52,772 nt of DNA, from positions 1-52,772 of the forward strand of contig JALUXU010000040.1 in assembly GCA_027013225.1 (NCBI GenBank). The letters run 5' to 3'. This DNA is from Acidihalobacter sp. (GTDB taxonomy: Bacteria > Pseudomonadota > Gammaproteobacteria > DSM-5130 > Acidihalobacteraceae). Shown here in pieces: positions 27,817 through 38,752 of the stretch (the first letter of the stretch is position 1; the number at the start of each line of letters is the position of its first letter). Under the pieces are notes generated by a model. That model searched no databases. It saw only the letters and a list, made by a program, of their open reading frames with translations, and was not told the origin of the DNA. A program made the position numbers and the translations under genes.

Positions 27817-28613
27817 GGAGATGTCTCCTGATGGCGGGCCCAGAATAGGCGGTCAGGCAGGTTTTGTCCCTGACCTGTTTTGTAGGCCGCGCGCAGACTG
27901 TTCCATGTGTAGCGCTGTGCGCTGCGCGCCGCAGCAGCCGGTGATTCGCCTTGGGCAATGAAAGCCGCCGCAGCTGCAGCCAGGGTGCAGCCGCTGCCAT
28001 GATATTCACCAGGCAGTCGTGGCCAGCGCATGCTGTTGCATCCGCCGTGGGGGCTGTATAACCTGTTGACAACCTCATCGCCTTTGGCATGACCGCCAGT
28101 GATGAGCACATATTCGCTTCCCAGTGCTCTCAGCACGGCGCCGGCAGCATCGCAGCCGTCGGCATCGCCAGCCAGTCGAAGCGCTTCGGGAAGGTTTGGT
28201 GTGAGTAAAGTGACCTGAGGGAGCAAAAGCCGACGTACGGCCTCGGGCAGATCGATGTCGCTGAGCATTCCGCCACCGCCGCCGCTAAGTACCGGATCCA
28301 GTACCACCGGTATATGGGGATAATCACGCAATACTCCCTGAACAGCCTCCACTGCCTCGGCGGAACCGAGCATCCCGATTTTCACGGCTGCCACCGGTAG
28401 GTCTTCGAGGACGGCGCGTGCCTGGGATGCGATCATTTCCGCTGAAATGGGTTCATAGCCATATACCTGACGGGTATCCTGTACCGTTACCGCAGTAACC
28501 ACCGGCGCGGGATGGCAGCCGAGACTGAGCGCGACGGCTGTATCAGCGGCGAGACCGGCCCCACCGCTTGGGTCATTGCCGGAAAAGAACAAAAGCGTTG
28601 GAAGGGATTGCAT
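27813..28613 (-). CDS. thiD: Hydroxymethylpyrimidine/phosphomethylpyrimidine kinase
   Basis: ThiD phosphorylates hydroxymethylpyrimidine twice in thiamine synthesis. The 266-residue ribokinase-like protein opens PTLLFFSGNDPSGGAGLAADTAV, has the TVQDTRQVYG segment, and near the C-terminus the GSGCTLAAA loop with the catalytic-base position typical of the family. It is divergent from rubredoxin with 67 bases between starts. Both thi genes look complete. Confidence 0.96.
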   Translation of the reverse strand: MQSLPTLLFFSGNDPSGGAGLAADTAVALSLGCHPAPVVTAVTVQDTRQVYGYEPISAEMIASQARAVLEDLPVAAVKIGMLGSAEAVEAVQGVLRDYPHIPVVLDPVLSGGGGGMLSDIDLPEAVRRLLLPQVTLLTPNLPEALRLAGDADGCDAAGAVLRALGSEYVLITGGHAKGDEVVNRLYSPHGGCNSMRWPRLPGEYHGSGCTLAAAAAAFIAQGESPAAAARSAQRYTWNSLRAAYKTGQGQNLPDRLFWARHQETSP

Positions 28614-28680
28614 GCGGGTTACTCATTCATGATCATTTGTGGACAATAGCGCTTTTCGTGGATAAATGTTCGAGGAATTT

Positions 28681-28857
28681 ATGGATAAAGACTACAAGCA
28701 ATATATGTGTGTCATCTGTGGCTTCATTTATGATGAAGAAAAAGGCCTGCCGGAAGAAGGCATACCGCCTGGAACCCGCTGGGAAGATGTGCCCCTCGCC
28801 TGGACTTGTCCAGACTGTGGCGCGAGCAAGGAAGATTTCGAAATGGTGGAAATTTGA
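28681..28857 (+). CDS. Rubredoxin
   Basis: Rubredoxin is a small iron-sulphur-free electron carrier with one iron held by four cysteines. Here they are Cys10 and Cys13 (YMCVICG) and Cys43 and Cys46 (CPDCG), with the YDEEKG and WEDVP segments of the family. The ATG at 28681 gives the usual 58-residue length; GAGGA lies four bases upstream, while the in-frame ATG at 28666 would add five residues. The partner enzyme is not evident in the window. Confidence 0.96.
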   Translation: MDKDYKQYMCVICGFIYDEEKGLPEEGIPPGTRWEDVPLAWTCPDCGASKEDFEMVEI

Positions 28858-28859
28858 AC

Positions 28860-29306
28860 ATGGATCAGGCAAGCATCGATTTCTTGGTGGCGCAGTCCCT
28901 GGAGCAAGCGCCTCGCGTGGGGGATGATGAGATGGATCGATCCCTGCGCGAGCTGGATGCACAAATGAGCGCAATCGCCGACGCGCTGCGGGTTGAATAT
29001 GTCGGGCCTGGCATTGGCATGCGCGAAATGGGCGCCGAGCATGTGTTTCGCTTGGTGGTGCGTCATCATGTGTGGAACGTAACAGAGTCCGGATGGGGTT
29101 TGAAAGTATGCGACGGGCTTCCGAACGCTGCATTGCGCCCCATGTGGCCGATTTATGGTATTTCTCGCTTGCGGAAACGGCAGTTGGTACAGGTGCTGCC
29201 CGAATTCTTCCAAGGGTATGCCGAGGCGGTGAGGCGGGCAAACAAGGCTCGAAGCGAAGCGGGGGAGCGGCTAATGGCGCTCGCTGCGGCTTTCCAGAGT
29301 TCTTGA
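28860..29306 (+). CDS. Hypothetical protein behind rubredoxin
   Basis: I do not recognise this 148-residue protein. Its ATG lies two bases after the rubredoxin stop, so both are translated from one mRNA. It has no signal peptide, cofactor motif or membrane segment. The N-terminal half is acidic and predicted helical (EMDRSLRELDAQMSAIADALRVEYVG), the middle is more varied (RHHVWNVTESGWG, ALRPMWPIYGISRLRKRQ), and the C-terminal third is a basic helix (FFQGYAEAVRRANKARSEAG). The tight spacing and codon use suggest a real gene. Confidence 0.65.
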   Translation: MDQASIDFLVAQSLEQAPRVGDDEMDRSLRELDAQMSAIADALRVEYVGPGIGMREMGAEHVFRLVVRHHVWNVTESGWGLKVCDGLPNAALRPMWPIYGISRLRKRQLVQVLPEFFQGYAEAVRRANKARSEAGERLMALAAAFQSS

Positions 29307-29406
29307 GGGTCCATCGCTACGCTTTTTCCGACTTCCAATGATTTTTAATCCCGGGATTCGTCCAACGCTTTTGCGGATCCATTTCGTTGCTTGCAAACGC
29401 TATTTG

Positions 29407-30114
29407 TTAACAAGCATCTTTTGAGCTCTGCCGGCGAGGGGAGGGAGCTTTCGGGTTGAGGCTGTGTAGATGGATGATCGGCCAGTTTCTCTCTCTGGCC
29501 ATTTGCCGCAGGATTTCGTCCGGATCGACGGCGACAGGCCTGTCTACCCGCTCGAGCAATGGAATGTCATTGTGTGAGTCGCTGTAGAACCATTGCGTTC
29601 CCGCGGCTTCGGGATGTTCGGCCAACCACGCCTGCAGACGCTTCACCTTGCCCTCCTGAAAGGCAGGCACTCCTTCGATTTCAGGAAAAAACTGGTCGCC
29701 GACCTTTTTGGGTTCGGTAGCAATGAGATGCGGTACTTCAAAAAGATCGGCGATCGGTTGAGTTACGAAGCTGTTGGTGGCGGTGATGATCACGAGCACG
29801 TCGCCGGCGCTGCGGTGTTTTTCCACCAACGCCCGCGCGGCTTCGCTGATCAAAGGACGGATGCGCTCGTCGATGAAGCGGCGTCTCCAAGACAATAGGA
29901 CAGGCAAGGGGTTTTGCGCCAGTGGTGCAAATGAAAATCTCGAGAACGCATGAATATCCAGCTTTCCGGCGAGATAATCGGCGTGGAATCGGGCGTTTGT
30001 CTTTGTATACTCTTTTTCGTCCACGGCGCCGGTATCAGCAAGAAATCGTCCCCATTCATAATCGCTGTCGCCACTTAGCAAGGTGTTGTCAAGATCGAAA
30101 AGCGCTAGTCCCAT
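29407..30114 (-). CDS. HAD-superfamily phosphatase of the SerB-like IB class
   Basis: The 235-residue protein starts MGLALFDLDNTLLSGDSDYEWG, with the DxDxT nucleophile motif FDLDNT, and has VIITATN for motif II and YSDSHNDIPLL for motif IV. This pattern is that of HAD-IB phosphatases (SerB-like; similar proteins act on histidinol phosphate or phosphoserine). Substrate cannot be told. The ATG at 30114 follows GGAAG and is where similarity begins; an in-frame upstream ATG would add 22 odd residues. It is divergent from rppH. Confidence 0.88.
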   Translation of the reverse strand: MGLALFDLDNTLLSGDSDYEWGRFLADTGAVDEKEYTKTNARFHADYLAGKLDIHAFSRFSFAPLAQNPLPVLLSWRRRFIDERIRPLISEAARALVEKHRSAGDVLVIITATNSFVTQPIADLFEVPHLIATEPKKVGDQFFPEIEGVPAFQEGKVKRLQAWLAEHPEAAGTQWFYSDSHNDIPLLERVDRPVAVDPDEILRQMARERNWPIIHLHSLNPKAPSPRRQSSKDAC

Positions 30115-30301
30115 CGGTCTTCCAGTGAATTGTTTATAGAACATAAGATTGTACCCGAAGCGCCGAGAACAATTTGCCATGCAAGCTCGGCTTGTGGAAA
30201 AATGACTTCAGGCTTGCTCGAAAACCCTCTGCGTAGCCAAGCGATTGCGTCGCGTGTTCGTTCGCTCCTCGCCACTCTTTTCGATATCACTCGTTACGCA
30301 T

Positions 30302-30329
30302 AAAGACAGGCCGTGCGCGCCGTCTTTTT
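30302..30329 (+). terminator. Terminator-like hairpin upstream of rppH
   Basis: AAAGAC at 30302-30307 pairs with GTCTTT at 30322-30327, helped by an inner GGC/GCC pair and a single bulged A, and five Ts end at 30329. On the plus strand no gene precedes it for nearly 1 kb, so the RNA it would end must start within 30115-30300. It could be an attenuator or the end of a small RNA. Confidence 0.35.
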
Positions 30330-30398
30330 GTGAGCGATCGGACTGCTGAGGCATTTTCGGGCGAACGGGTTTTTTTGGTAGCGATTTGGGGTGTTCAA

Positions 30399-30911
30399 GT
30401 GATTGATTCGAATGGATTCAGGCCAAATGTAGGGATCATTCTCAGCAACGCCCGTGGACGCGTGTTTTGGGGCAAGCGCGTCGGTCAGCAAAGCTGGCAA
30501 TTTCCCCAAGGCGGAATTCGCGGCCATGAAACTCCCGAAGAGGCGCTTTACCGTGAACTTTGGGAGGAAACCGGCCTGGAAGCGCGCCATGTGGAATTGG
30601 TGGGGCGCACTCGAGGCTGGTTACGGTACCGGTTGCCGAAACGTCTGATTCGTCGCCATTCCAAGCCACGATGCATTGGACAGAAACAGGTCTGGTTTCT
30701 TTTGCGCCTCAATACAGAAGAAAGCTGTTTCAACCTGAGGGCGACCTCCCATCCAGAGTTCGATGGATGGCGTTGGGTCGATTATTGGCTGCCGGCCAGC
30801 GAGGTGGTGTTCTTCAAGCGTCGCGTTTATGAGCGTGCCTTGGGCGAGCTCGAACCATTGCTGTTCGAACGTCCTGCGGAACGAAATCGCGGTACAGAAC
30901 GTGTGTCCTGA
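30399..30911 (+). CDS. rppH: RNA pyrophosphohydrolase RppH
   Basis: RppH removes pyrophosphate from the 5' end of mRNA and so opens it to decay. The Nudix box lies at about residues 38-60 ([22 protein letters not shown]). The GTG at 30399 gives [15 protein letters not shown], the standard family start, with GGGG seven bases before it; the frame stays open upstream to 30330 but no family member extends there. Length is then 170 residues (E. coli 176). The ptsP gene overlaps its end, as in many gammaproteobacteria where rppH and ptsP are paired. Confidence 0.95.
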   Translation: MIDSNGFRPNVGIILSNARGRVFWGKRVGQQSWQFPQGGIRGHETPEEALYRELWEETGLEARHVELVGRTRGWLRYRLPKRLIRRHSKPRCIGQKQVWFLLRLNTEESCFNLRATSHPEFDGWRWVDYWLPASEVVFFKRRVYERALGELEPLLFERPAERNRGTERVS

Positions 30912-33225
30912 GAAAACCGTTTCCAGTGGCTTGAACGAAACAGGTTCATCACCTCTGCTCAAGACCCTGCAGCATATCGTCGAGGAGGTCGGAAAGGCTG
31001 AATCCATGGGCGAGGCGCTCCGTGTCCTGGTAAGCAGTGTTTGTGCGGCGCTGAAAGTGGATGTGTGTTCGGTTTATCTCGTTCAGCCGGGCAGCGAACA
31101 GTTGCTTTTGATGGCCACGGAAGGTCTGAATCCCTCGGCCGTGGGCAAGGTGAAGCTGGGATTCGATGAAGGCTTGGTCGGCCTGGTCGCGCAACGTGCC
31201 GAGGCGGTCAATCTCGAGGCGGCCCCTTCGCATCCTCGTTTCAAGTTTTTTCCAGAAACCGGCGAACGAGGCTATCACGCCTTTTTAGGCGTTCCCATCA
31301 TTTATCAACGCCGCGTGCTTGGTGTGCTGGTGGTGCAGCAACGTGCCCGGCGCAGCTTCGATGATAGCGACGTCGCTTTTCTGTCTACTTTGGCTGCGCA
31401 ACTGGCGGCCGCGATTCGCCAGGCTGAGTTGTCGGGCGAGATTCAACGCTTGCTGCGTGGCGAGTCATCGACCGATATTCTGGTGGAGGCACTTCCGGGC
31501 GCGCCCGGCGTGGCGCTGGGTGTGGCGCGGGTGGTCAGCGCCCAGGCGGAGATCGAGAGCGTGCCGGATCGACCGGCCGAGGATGTGGCTGCCGAGGTAG
31601 CGGCCTTGGAGCAGGCCGTAGAGGCGGTGAGGAGCGATCTGAAACGACTTGGCGAGCGCATGGCCACGGTGTTGCCGGAAACCGAAAGGGCGCTTTTCGA
31701 TGCCTATGCCCTGTTGCTGGACAGCGAATATTTCATTGGCGGCATCAAGCAGCGGATCAGGGAGAAAAACCTTTGGGCGCCAGCGGCCCTGCGAGACGAA
31801 GTCAAGCAAAACATGCGATTGTTCGAGGAGATGGAGGACGACTATCTGCGCGAGCGCGCCGCGGACATTCGCGACCTTGGACAGCGCATTCTGGCGCATT
31901 TGCTTCTGCTGCAGCGCCAAGAGATGGATTATGCCCGGAACACGGTGTTGATTGGCCGTGATGTGTCCGCTTCCCAGCTCGCCGAGGTGCCACCGGAATG
32001 CCTTGCGGCCGTCGTTTCTGGCCGGGGTTCCGGTTCTTCTCATGTTGCTATTCTGGCGCGTGCTTTGGGTGTCCCCGCAGTTATGGGCGCAACCAATCTG
32101 GCTGTGGGCGGACTCAATGGCAGGGAAATCGCCATCGATGGCTACAACGGCCGCGTCGTCATCCAGCCGAGCCGCGCGGTTCGGCGCGAGTTTCTGCGGT
32201 TGGCGCGGGAAGAGCGCGCGTTGGCCAGGGATTTGAGCGGTCTTGCAGGACTGGCTTCTCAGACGCCGGACGGCTATTCAATGCCAATCTATGTGAACAG
32301 CGGCTTGTTGGCCGATGTCGAGCCAGCCTTGCGTTCGGGAGCGGAAGGAGTGGGTTTGTATCGCACCGAGATACCCTACATGATGCGCGATCGCTTCCCA
32401 TCCGAAGAGGAGCAGATCCCCATCTACCGGCAGATATTGACCGCTTTGCATCCGCGTCCGGTGACATTGCGCACCCTGGATATCGGGGGAGACAAGCCGC
32501 TGCCTTATTTTCCGGTTACGGAAGACAACCCTTTTCTTGGCTGGCGCGGCATCCGCGTGATGCTGGATCATCCCGAATTGTTTCTGACGCAGTTGCGCGC
32601 CATGTTGCGAGCGAGCGAGGGCGTTGAAAACCTGCGTATTTTGTTCCCGATGATCAGCACGGTAGCGGAAATCGAAGAGGCCAACCGCCTGCTCGATCGC
32701 GCAATTTTTGAATTGGAAGAAGAAAAATATAGTATTGCAAAGCCCGCGCGAGGCGTGATGATTGAGGTGCCTTCGGCGGTCTATGTGGTCGAGTCGTTGG
32801 CCAAACGCGTCGATTACCTGAGCGTTGGCAGCAACGATCTGGTGCAATATCTTCTCGCCGTGGATCGTAACAATAGCCGCGTCGCTTCGCTTTATCAGCC
32901 ATTCCATCCAGCGGTGATACGCGCCTTGATGCAGATACGCGAAGGCGCGGCAAAAGCCGGAAAACCGGTGTACGTTTGCGGAGAAATGGCCGGCGATCCG
33001 GCGGCGGTCATTCTTTTGCTCGCGATGGGATATGAGTCACTCAGTGTCAGCGTGGCCAGCCTTACGCGAGTTAAATGGGTGGTGCGGACGTTCGCGCGCA
33101 AACAGGCGAAAAGCGTGCTTGAGGCGGCATTACAGATGGAAGATCCCCTGCAGATCCGCGAGATGCTCGTGCAAACCCTGATAGAGGCGGGCCTGGGCGG
33201 ATTGGTCAGGCCGGGGAAACGTTGA
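30901..33225 (+). CDS. ptsP: Phosphoenolpyruvate-protein phosphotransferase PtsP (nitrogen PTS enzyme I)
   Basis: PtsP starts the nitrogen phosphotransferase chain. The 774-residue protein has a GAF domain (about residues 20-175, CSVYLVQPG to the [20 protein letters not shown] segment), then an EI-type region: N-terminal phosphohistidine domain with His381 ([17 protein letters not shown]) and the PEP-binding barrel ([42 protein letters not shown]). The start is uncertain: GTG at 30901, inside the end of rppH, is the nearest usual start to the family N-terminus; no ATG fits. The gene looks complete. Confidence 0.95.
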   Translation: MCPEKTVSSGLNETGSSPLLKTLQHIVEEVGKAESMGEALRVLVSSVCAALKVDVCSVYLVQPGSEQLLLMATEGLNPSAVGKVKLGFDEGLVGLVAQRAEAVNLEAAPSHPRFKFFPETGERGYHAFLGVPIIYQRRVLGVLVVQQRARRSFDDSDVAFLSTLAAQLAAAIRQAELSGEIQRLLRGESSTDILVEALPGAPGVALGVARVVSAQAEIESVPDRPAEDVAAEVAALEQAVEAVRSDLKRLGERMATVLPETERALFDAYALLLDSEYFIGGIKQRIREKNLWAPAALRDEVKQNMRLFEEMEDDYLRERAADIRDLGQRILAHLLLLQRQEMDYARNTVLIGRDVSASQLAEVPPECLAAVVSGRGSGSSHVAILARALGVPAVMGATNLAVGGLNGREIAIDGYNGRVVIQPSRAVRREFLRLAREERALARDLSGLAGLASQTPDGYSMPIYVNSGLLADVEPALRSGAEGVGLYRTEIPYMMRDRFPSEEEQIPIYRQILTALHPRPVTLRTLDIGGDKPLPYFPVTEDNPFLGWRGIRVMLDHPELFLTQLRAMLRASEGVENLRILFPMISTVAEIEEANRLLDRAIFELEEEKYSIAKPARGVMIEVPSAVYVVESLAKRVDYLSVGSNDLVQYLLAVDRNNSRVASLYQPFHPAVIRALMQIREGAAKAGKPVYVCGEMAGDPAAVILLLAMGYESLSVSVASLTRVKWVVRTFARKQAKSVLEAALQMEDPLQIREMLVQTLIEAGLGGLVRPGKR

Positions 33226-33313
33226 CGGCACCAAGGTTTCGCCGGGTGTAAAAAACCGCCTAGTTTTCCATTGGCGAACGAATTAAGGTCACTCATTCCA
33301 GGGTAATCTGATC

Positions 33314-34048
33314 ATGGCGTTGTTTTTGATCTGTGATTTCGGCGCAGAAGGTCCCTATGTCGGCCAAGTATTGTGGCGTCTGCATCAAGAGGCGCCCAGG
33401 ATGCCTGTTTTCAGCTTGCTGACGAATGCGCCGACTTTCGATGCCTTTCATTCCGCTTATCTGGTCGCGGCCTATTCCAGGCCCAGCCGCGAAGGAGACG
33501 TGTTCCTGTGTGTGGTCGATCCGGGCGTGGGCAGCGAACGCGCCGGACTGGCCTTGCTGGCCGACGGGCGCTGGTATGTGGGTCCCGACAATGGATTGCT
33601 GGCCATTGCTGCCAAATGGTCACGGCAGGCGAAGTGGTGGCGTCTGCCGCCGCCTCCGGCGGATAGTTCCCTTTCTTTTCATGGGCGGGACTGGTTCGCG
33701 CCTCATGCGGCACGCCTCGCGCAGCAGCCCACTGCCCGGGGGTGGTTGGAAAGCGCATCACCCGCCGTCGGGGATGACTGGCCTCTCGATTTGGCCGAGA
33801 TCGTATACCTCGATCACTATGGCAACGCGCTGACCGGCCTGCGGGCGGCCGGACTGCCTAGCCACACTCGTTTGCGCGTGGCCGGGGAAAATGTGATGCC
33901 GGCTCAAGTGTTTTCTACAGTTTCACCCGGCACAGCCTTCTGGTACGAAAACGCCAACGGGTTGGCCGAGATCGCCGTCAATAAGGGCAACGCGGGGCAA
34001 TCTCTCGGGCTGGAGGTGGGCTCGCCAGTCGAAGTGCTTGCGGATTGA
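33314..34048 (+). CDS. SAM hydroxide adenosyltransferase homologue (DUF62 family)
   Basis: Members use water or halide to split S-adenosylmethionine into adenosine and methionine. The 244-residue protein keeps the proposed triad: Asp69 (VVDPGVGS), Arg76 and His123 (SFHGRDWFAP). The N-terminal motif, usually TDFG..D.YVG, reads CDFGAEGPYVG, lacking the second Asp. Two domains are visible, with the C-terminal part starting near LDHYGNALTG. It has no clear partner: ptsP is 88 bases upstream and uvrA convergent. True activity is not established for this group. Confidence 0.85.
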   Translation: MALFLICDFGAEGPYVGQVLWRLHQEAPRMPVFSLLTNAPTFDAFHSAYLVAAYSRPSREGDVFLCVVDPGVGSERAGLALLADGRWYVGPDNGLLAIAAKWSRQAKWWRLPPPPADSSLSFHGRDWFAPHAARLAQQPTARGWLESASPAVGDDWPLDLAEIVYLDHYGNALTGLRAAGLPSHTRLRVAGENVMPAQVFSTVSPGTAFWYENANGLAEIAVNKGNAGQSLGLEVGSPVEVLAD

Positions 34049-34093
34049 CAGCCTTTGAAAACCATTCGTGAACCGCTGGGTGGGCTGGGGCGG

Positions 34094-36904
34094 TCAGGAA
34101 TGACTTGACAGCAATTGGCGCAAGAACTGGCCGGTGTAGGAGGTTGTAACCTCTGCAATCTGCTCAGGGGTGCCGGAGGCGATGATCCGTCCACCGCCTT
34201 CACCGCCTTCTGGGCCGAGATCGATTACCCAGTCCGCCGTCTTGATGACATCGAGATTATGTTCGATGACGACCACGGTGTTGCCGCGATCACGCAGGCG
34301 ATGGAGAACATCGAGTAGCTGAGCCACGTCGTGAAAGTGCAAGCCGGTGGTGGGTTCGTCGAGGATATACAAGGTGCGGCCGGTATCCCGTTTCGACAGT
34401 TCCTTGGCCAGTTTTACGCGCTGCGCCTCGCCGCCGGATAAGGTGATGGCGCTTTGCCCGAGGGTGATGTAGGAAAGCCCGACATCCATGAGCGTTTGCA
34501 GCTTGCGCTGGATCAGGGGCACGTTGGCGAAGAATTCAAGAGCTTCCTCCACAGTCATTTCCAGCACTTCATGGATGTTTTTTCCCTTATACCTGATTCC
34601 CAGGGTTTCCCGATTGTAGCGTTGTCCCTTGCAGACATCGCAAGGCACGAAGATATCGGGAAGAAACACCATTTCCACGCGGGTATACCCCTCTCCCTGA
34701 CAGGCTTCGCAGCGTCCCCCACGGACGTTGAAACTGAATCGGCCCGGCGCATAACCGCGGGAACGGGCTTCCTGCGTGCCTGCGAACAGTTCACGGATGG
34801 GGGTGAATACGCCGGTATAAGTGGCGGGATTGGAACGTGGTGTCCGGCCGATGGGGCTTTGATCTATGGCGATCACCTTGTCCAGCTGATCCAGCCCCTC
34901 GATGCGCTCATAAGGGGCGGGTTCTTCCTGAGCGCGGTGAAAATGCCTGGCCAATGCGCGATACAGCGTGTCATTGACAAGGGTCGATTTTCCCGATCCC
35001 GAAACACCCGTGATGCAGGTGAACGCCCCCAACGGCAACTCCAGATCCACTTGCTTGAGATTGTTGCCGCGCGCGCCAATCAGTCGAAGGCAGGGGCCGT
35101 CGGTGGTGGAGTGACGTTTGGCGGGAAGGGAGATGCGGCGCCTGCCGGATAGGTACTGGCCGGTGAGAGAATCGGCGTGAGCGGCGATTTCCTCTGGCGT
35201 TCCCTGGGCGACGATGCGGCCGCCATGCACGCCCGCTCCGGGGCCGACATCGATGACATGATCGGCGGTGCGAATGGCGTCTTCGTCATGCTCCACCACG
35301 ATCACGCTATTGCCAAGATTGCGCAAGCGGATCAAGGTATCGAGCAAGCGCTGATTGTCGCGTTGATGCAGGCCAATGGAAGGTTCGTCGAGCACATACA
35401 TCACTCCTACCAGTCCTGCGCCGATCTGGCTCGCCAGGCGTATTCGCTGAGCCTCTCCGCCGGAAAGGCTTTCCGCGCTCCGCGCCAGGGTGAGGTAATC
35501 GAGACCGACGTTGACCAAAAAGCTCAAGCGCGAATAAATCTCTTTGACGATTTTTTCGGCGATTTCTCCCCTGCGCCCCGGGAGATCGAGATGCTCAAAG
35601 AAAGCCAGCGCTTTTTCTATCGGCAGATCCACGATTTCGGGCAGGGATTTATCCTGAACGAACACATGGCGCGCCGCCCGATTGAGACGGGTGCCATGAC
35701 ATTCGGGACAGGGGCGCACAGAGAGGTAGCGCGCCAGCTCTTCGCGCACCGCGGCGGATTCGGTTTCGCGGTAGCGCCGGTCCATGTTCGGCAAAATTCC
35801 CTCGAAAGGCTGCGGGCGGGCGCGTCCCGGCAACTTCAGTTTTTCCTTCGAGCTGCCATGGAGAAGAATGTGGCGGATGTTTTCAGGCAAGTCGTTCCAC
35901 GGTGTTTCCAGATCGAAGCCGTAATGTTCGGCCAGCGCCTGGATCAGCTTGTAATAGTGGATGTTGCGCCGATCCCAGCCGCGAATCGCGCCGCCGGCGA
36001 GGCTGACCTCCGGGTGCGCCACGACTCGCTCCGGATCGAAAAAGCTTTGTACCCCGAGGCCATCGCAGGCAGGACAGGCGCCTACGGGGCTATTGAAAGA
36101 GAACAGGCGAGGCTCGAGTTCGGAAATGGAATAGCCGCAGATCGGGCAGGCGAATTTGGATGACAGCACGATTTCTTGCCGTTCCGTCTCGTCCATGAAA
36201 GCGACGATGGCGATTCCATCGCCCAGGCCGATAGCGGTTTCGAACGATTCGGCCAACCGCAAGGCGATGTCGGGCCTCACCTTCAAGCGGTCGACGACCA
36301 CTTCGATGGTATGCTTGCGCCGCGCATCCAGCGTGGGCAGGGCGTCAAGCTCATGTATTACCCCATTGATGCGGACGCGAATGAAGCCCTGGCTGCGTAA
36401 TCCCTCGATCACCTGCTGGTGTTCCCCCTTGCGGTTGCGCAGCACAGGAGCCAGCAACATCACGCGCGATCCTTCCGGAAGGGCCAGTACCTTGTCGACC
36501 ATCTGCGAGATCGTTTGCGCTTGCAGGGGCAAGCCGTGCTCGGGACAATGCGGCTCGCCGACGCGCGCATACAACAGGCGCAGGTAATCGTAGATTTCCG
36601 TGATCGTGCCGACGGTGGAGCGTGGATTGTGAGAAGTGGTTTTCTGCTCGATGGAAATAGCGGGCGACAAGCCTTCGATGTAGTCTACGTCCGGCTTTTC
36701 CATTACCGAAAGGAACTGGCGGGCATAGGCGGACAGAGACTCGACATAGCGCCGCTGCCCCTCGGCAAACAGCGTGTCGAAGGCCAAAGAGGATTTGCCC
36801 GATCCCGACAGGCCGGTGATCACCACCAGCCGCTCTCTCGGCAAGTCGAGGTCGATGTTTTTCAGATTGTGCGTGCGTGCGCCGCGAATGTGGATAAACT
36901 CCAT
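34094..36904 (-). CDS. uvrA: Excinuclease ABC subunit A
   Basis: UvrA finds bulky DNA damage and loads UvrB in nucleotide excision repair. The 936-residue protein has two ABC ATPase halves, each with Walker A ([10 protein letters not shown] at about residue 31 and [10 protein letters not shown] near 640) and the SGGEAQR signature, and two zinc fingers of the family: CPICGYS with CPACDGLG, and CEACQGEGY with [11 protein letters not shown] chose the ATG at 36904, giving the standard [14 protein letters not shown] start; an upstream in-frame ATG at 36940 adds 12 residues. It is convergent with the DUF62 gene and divergent from the transporter. Confidence 0.97.
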   Translation of the reverse strand: MEFIHIRGARTHNLKNIDLDLPRERLVVITGLSGSGKSSLAFDTLFAEGQRRYVESLSAYARQFLSVMEKPDVDYIEGLSPAISIEQKTTSHNPRSTVGTITEIYDYLRLLYARVGEPHCPEHGLPLQAQTISQMVDKVLALPEGSRVMLLAPVLRNRKGEHQQVIEGLRSQGFIRVRINGVIHELDALPTLDARRKHTIEVVVDRLKVRPDIALRLAESFETAIGLGDGIAIVAFMDETERQEIVLSSKFACPICGYSISELEPRLFSFNSPVGACPACDGLGVQSFFDPERVVAHPEVSLAGGAIRGWDRRNIHYYKLIQALAEHYGFDLETPWNDLPENIRHILLHGSSKEKLKLPGRARPQPFEGILPNMDRRYRETESAAVREELARYLSVRPCPECHGTRLNRAARHVFVQDKSLPEIVDLPIEKALAFFEHLDLPGRRGEIAEKIVKEIYSRLSFLVNVGLDYLTLARSAESLSGGEAQRIRLASQIGAGLVGVMYVLDEPSIGLHQRDNQRLLDTLIRLRNLGNSVIVVEHDEDAIRTADHVIDVGPGAGVHGGRIVAQGTPEEIAAHADSLTGQYLSGRRRISLPAKRHSTTDGPCLRLIGARGNNLKQVDLELPLGAFTCITGVSGSGKSTLVNDTLYRALARHFHRAQEEPAPYERIEGLDQLDKVIAIDQSPIGRTPRSNPATYTGVFTPIRELFAGTQEARSRGYAPGRFSFNVRGGRCEACQGEGYTRVEMVFLPDIFVPCDVCKGQRYNRETLGIRYKGKNIHEVLEMTVEEALEFFANVPLIQRKLQTLMDVGLSYITLGQSAITLSGGEAQRVKLAKELSKRDTGRTLYILDEPTTGLHFHDVAQLLDVLHRLRDRGNTVVVIEHNLDVIKTADWVIDLGPEGGEGGGRIIASGTPEQIAEVTTSYTGQFLRQLLSSHS

Positions 36905-37313
36905 AGGTGTCACTTGCTTGTTTGCGATCCAGCCGGGCATATTACGTTGTTGCAGATGGATTGTGATAGCCCGGTATTGATGGTCGTTATCAGGGTTCGT
37001 AAGCTATCCCACATAGGCGGCTGTAACATGGCTTCCCTCGAGGCGTGTTTGAAGAGTATTTGAGGAAAAAGGCTCAGCGATTCTCATGGCGAAGACGAGC
37101 CGCGACAAATCCGAAAGAAATATTGAAATTGGATGGAATTTTTTCGCTATCTTGTGGTCGAAGTGATTTCCTTGCTGCCCGGGATAAGCTGGCGGCAAGA
37201 GAAAATCGTGGCCATGCGTCTTCGCACTAAAGTTTCGCAAGCAGAGTCGTAATACGAAAAGCCATGATGGTTCGCACCATCCCAATCAGAACTTAAACTG
37301 GAGATTGTCATCT
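36905..37313. other. Divergent intergenic gap (409 bp) between uvrA and the transporter gene
   Basis: No gene is evident. Two hairpins stand out: CTTGCTGCC (37171-37179) with GGCGGCAAG (37191-37199), nine pairs including one G-U; and GATGGT (37266-37271) with ACCATC (37276-37281) around TCGC, 32 bases before the transporter ATG. No LexA-type box was recognised. Confidence 0.5.
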
Positions 37314-38711
37314 ATGCGTCGCAAGGCATCCGGATTCGACGACACCATGTCGCCCCAGGAGAAGCGTACCGCCTATTCGCTGGCGGGCATTTACATGGTC
37401 CGCATGCTGGGCCTTTTCATGATCCTGCCGGTATTTACGCTGTATGGTTCGGAGTTGACCGGCCATACGCCTTTTTTGATTGGTCTGGCGATCGGCATTT
37501 ATGGCCTGACCCAGGCGATTCTGCAGATTCCCTTCGGTATGCTTTCTGATCGCATCGGCCGCAAGCCGGTCATCTATCTTGGATTGGTCATTTTCGTCAT
37601 CGGAAGCGCCGTTGCCGGCTTCTCCCATTCCATCTACGGGGTCATCCTCGGCAGAGCCTTGCAGGGGGCGGGCGCCATCTCATCGACGATCATGGCGTTG
37701 GCCGCCGATCTCGTGCGCGACGAACATCGCACCAAGATTATGGGGACGATCGGCCTGAGCATCGGCTTCGCCTTCAGCCTGGGGATTATTGGCGGGCCGG
37801 TTTTGAATCAATGGATTGGAGTGGCGGGCATTTTCTGGCTGACCGCCGTATTGGGGCTTTTCGCTATCGTTATCGCGGCTGTTCTGGTGCCTACGCCGGC
37901 GCGCCACGTATTGCATCGGGATACGGAAGTGGTGATGGACAGTTTCGCCGAAGTGCTGCGTAATGGCGAACTTTTGCGCCTCGACTTCGGTATTTTCACC
38001 ATGCAGTTCATCTTGACGGCGAATTTCGTCATTCTTCCCATTGTCCTGACGAAGATGACCGGCCTTGCTTCCAATGAGCAATGGGCGGTCTATCTGCCGG
38101 TGATGCTGATCGCATTCATCATCATGCTGCCTTTTGTCATCATCGCCGAAAAGCGCCGCAAGATGAAGCCGATCTTCACCGCTTCCATCGGCATTCTGGT
38201 GTTGTGCGAACTGATGTACCTTTTCAGCGACCATTCTTTGGCGGAAATCATCGCGGTCATGCTGTTCTTTTTCGTTGCTTTCAATACCTTGGAAGCCACC
38301 TTGCCGTCTCTGGTCGCCAAGTTTTCTCCGCCCACCCGTAAGGGGACGGCCATGGGAGTTTATTCGACTTCGCAGTTTTTCGGCATTTTCCTAGGCGGGG
38401 CGGCGGGCGGCGCCGCTTATGCGCATTGGGGTGTCGACGGGGTTTTTCTGATGAGCGCGGGATTGGCGGCGATCTGGCTGTTGTTTGCCAGCAGCATGCG
38501 TAATCCGCGTTATCTCTCCACCTATGTTCTCCATCTTGGCGAGCTTCCAACGGATCAGGCGAATGGCCTGGAATCAGAATTGACGCGGATATCAGGCGTG
38601 GCCGAAGCGCAAGTGGTGCCTGAAGAAGGCGTGGCCTATCTCCGCGTCGATCGGGCGGCGCTGGATGAGCAAGCGTTGAAGAAGTTTTCCCCTGCACCGG
38701 CTTCGGCGTAA
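37314..38711 (+). CDS. MFS transporter of the YajR type
   Basis: The 465-residue protein has twelve predicted membrane spans in two halves, with the MFS motif [11 protein letters not shown] between spans 2 and 3. After the last span is a soluble C-terminal domain (about residues 395-460, [16 protein letters not shown]) resembling the YAM domain of E. coli YajR. Substrate is unknown; drug or metabolite export has been suggested for the group. The ATG at 37314 has GGAG about ten bases upstream. uvrA-MFS-ssb is a common gammaproteobacterial order. Confidence 0.9.
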   Translation: MRRKASGFDDTMSPQEKRTAYSLAGIYMVRMLGLFMILPVFTLYGSELTGHTPFLIGLAIGIYGLTQAILQIPFGMLSDRIGRKPVIYLGLVIFVIGSAVAGFSHSIYGVILGRALQGAGAISSTIMALAADLVRDEHRTKIMGTIGLSIGFAFSLGIIGGPVLNQWIGVAGIFWLTAVLGLFAIVIAAVLVPTPARHVLHRDTEVVMDSFAEVLRNGELLRLDFGIFTMQFILTANFVILPIVLTKMTGLASNEQWAVYLPVMLIAFIIMLPFVIIAEKRRKMKPIFTASIGILVLCELMYLFSDHSLAEIIAVMLFFFVAFNTLEATLPSLVAKFSPPTRKGTAMGVYSTSQFFGIFLGGAAGGAAYAHWGVDGVFLMSAGLAAIWLLFASSMRNPRYLSTYVLHLGELPTDQANGLESELTRISGVAEAQVVPEEGVAYLRVDRAALDEQALKKFSPAPASA

Positions 38712-38752
38712 AATGCCTGGCTCAAATCAGCTTGTATATGGAGGCAGGGCTC

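Noticed and set aside
28614-28680. TPP riboswitch before thiD
   Set aside because: Only 67 bases separate thiD from rubredoxin and no TPP-type conserved core is present.
29347-29358. Palindrome AATCCCGGGATT after the unknown gene
   Set aside because: It has no loop and is not followed by Ts in the needed direction; too short to call.
30763-30900. Extension of ptsP upstream of the GTG at 30901
   Set aside because: It lies fully inside rppH and gives residues absent from PtsP proteins.
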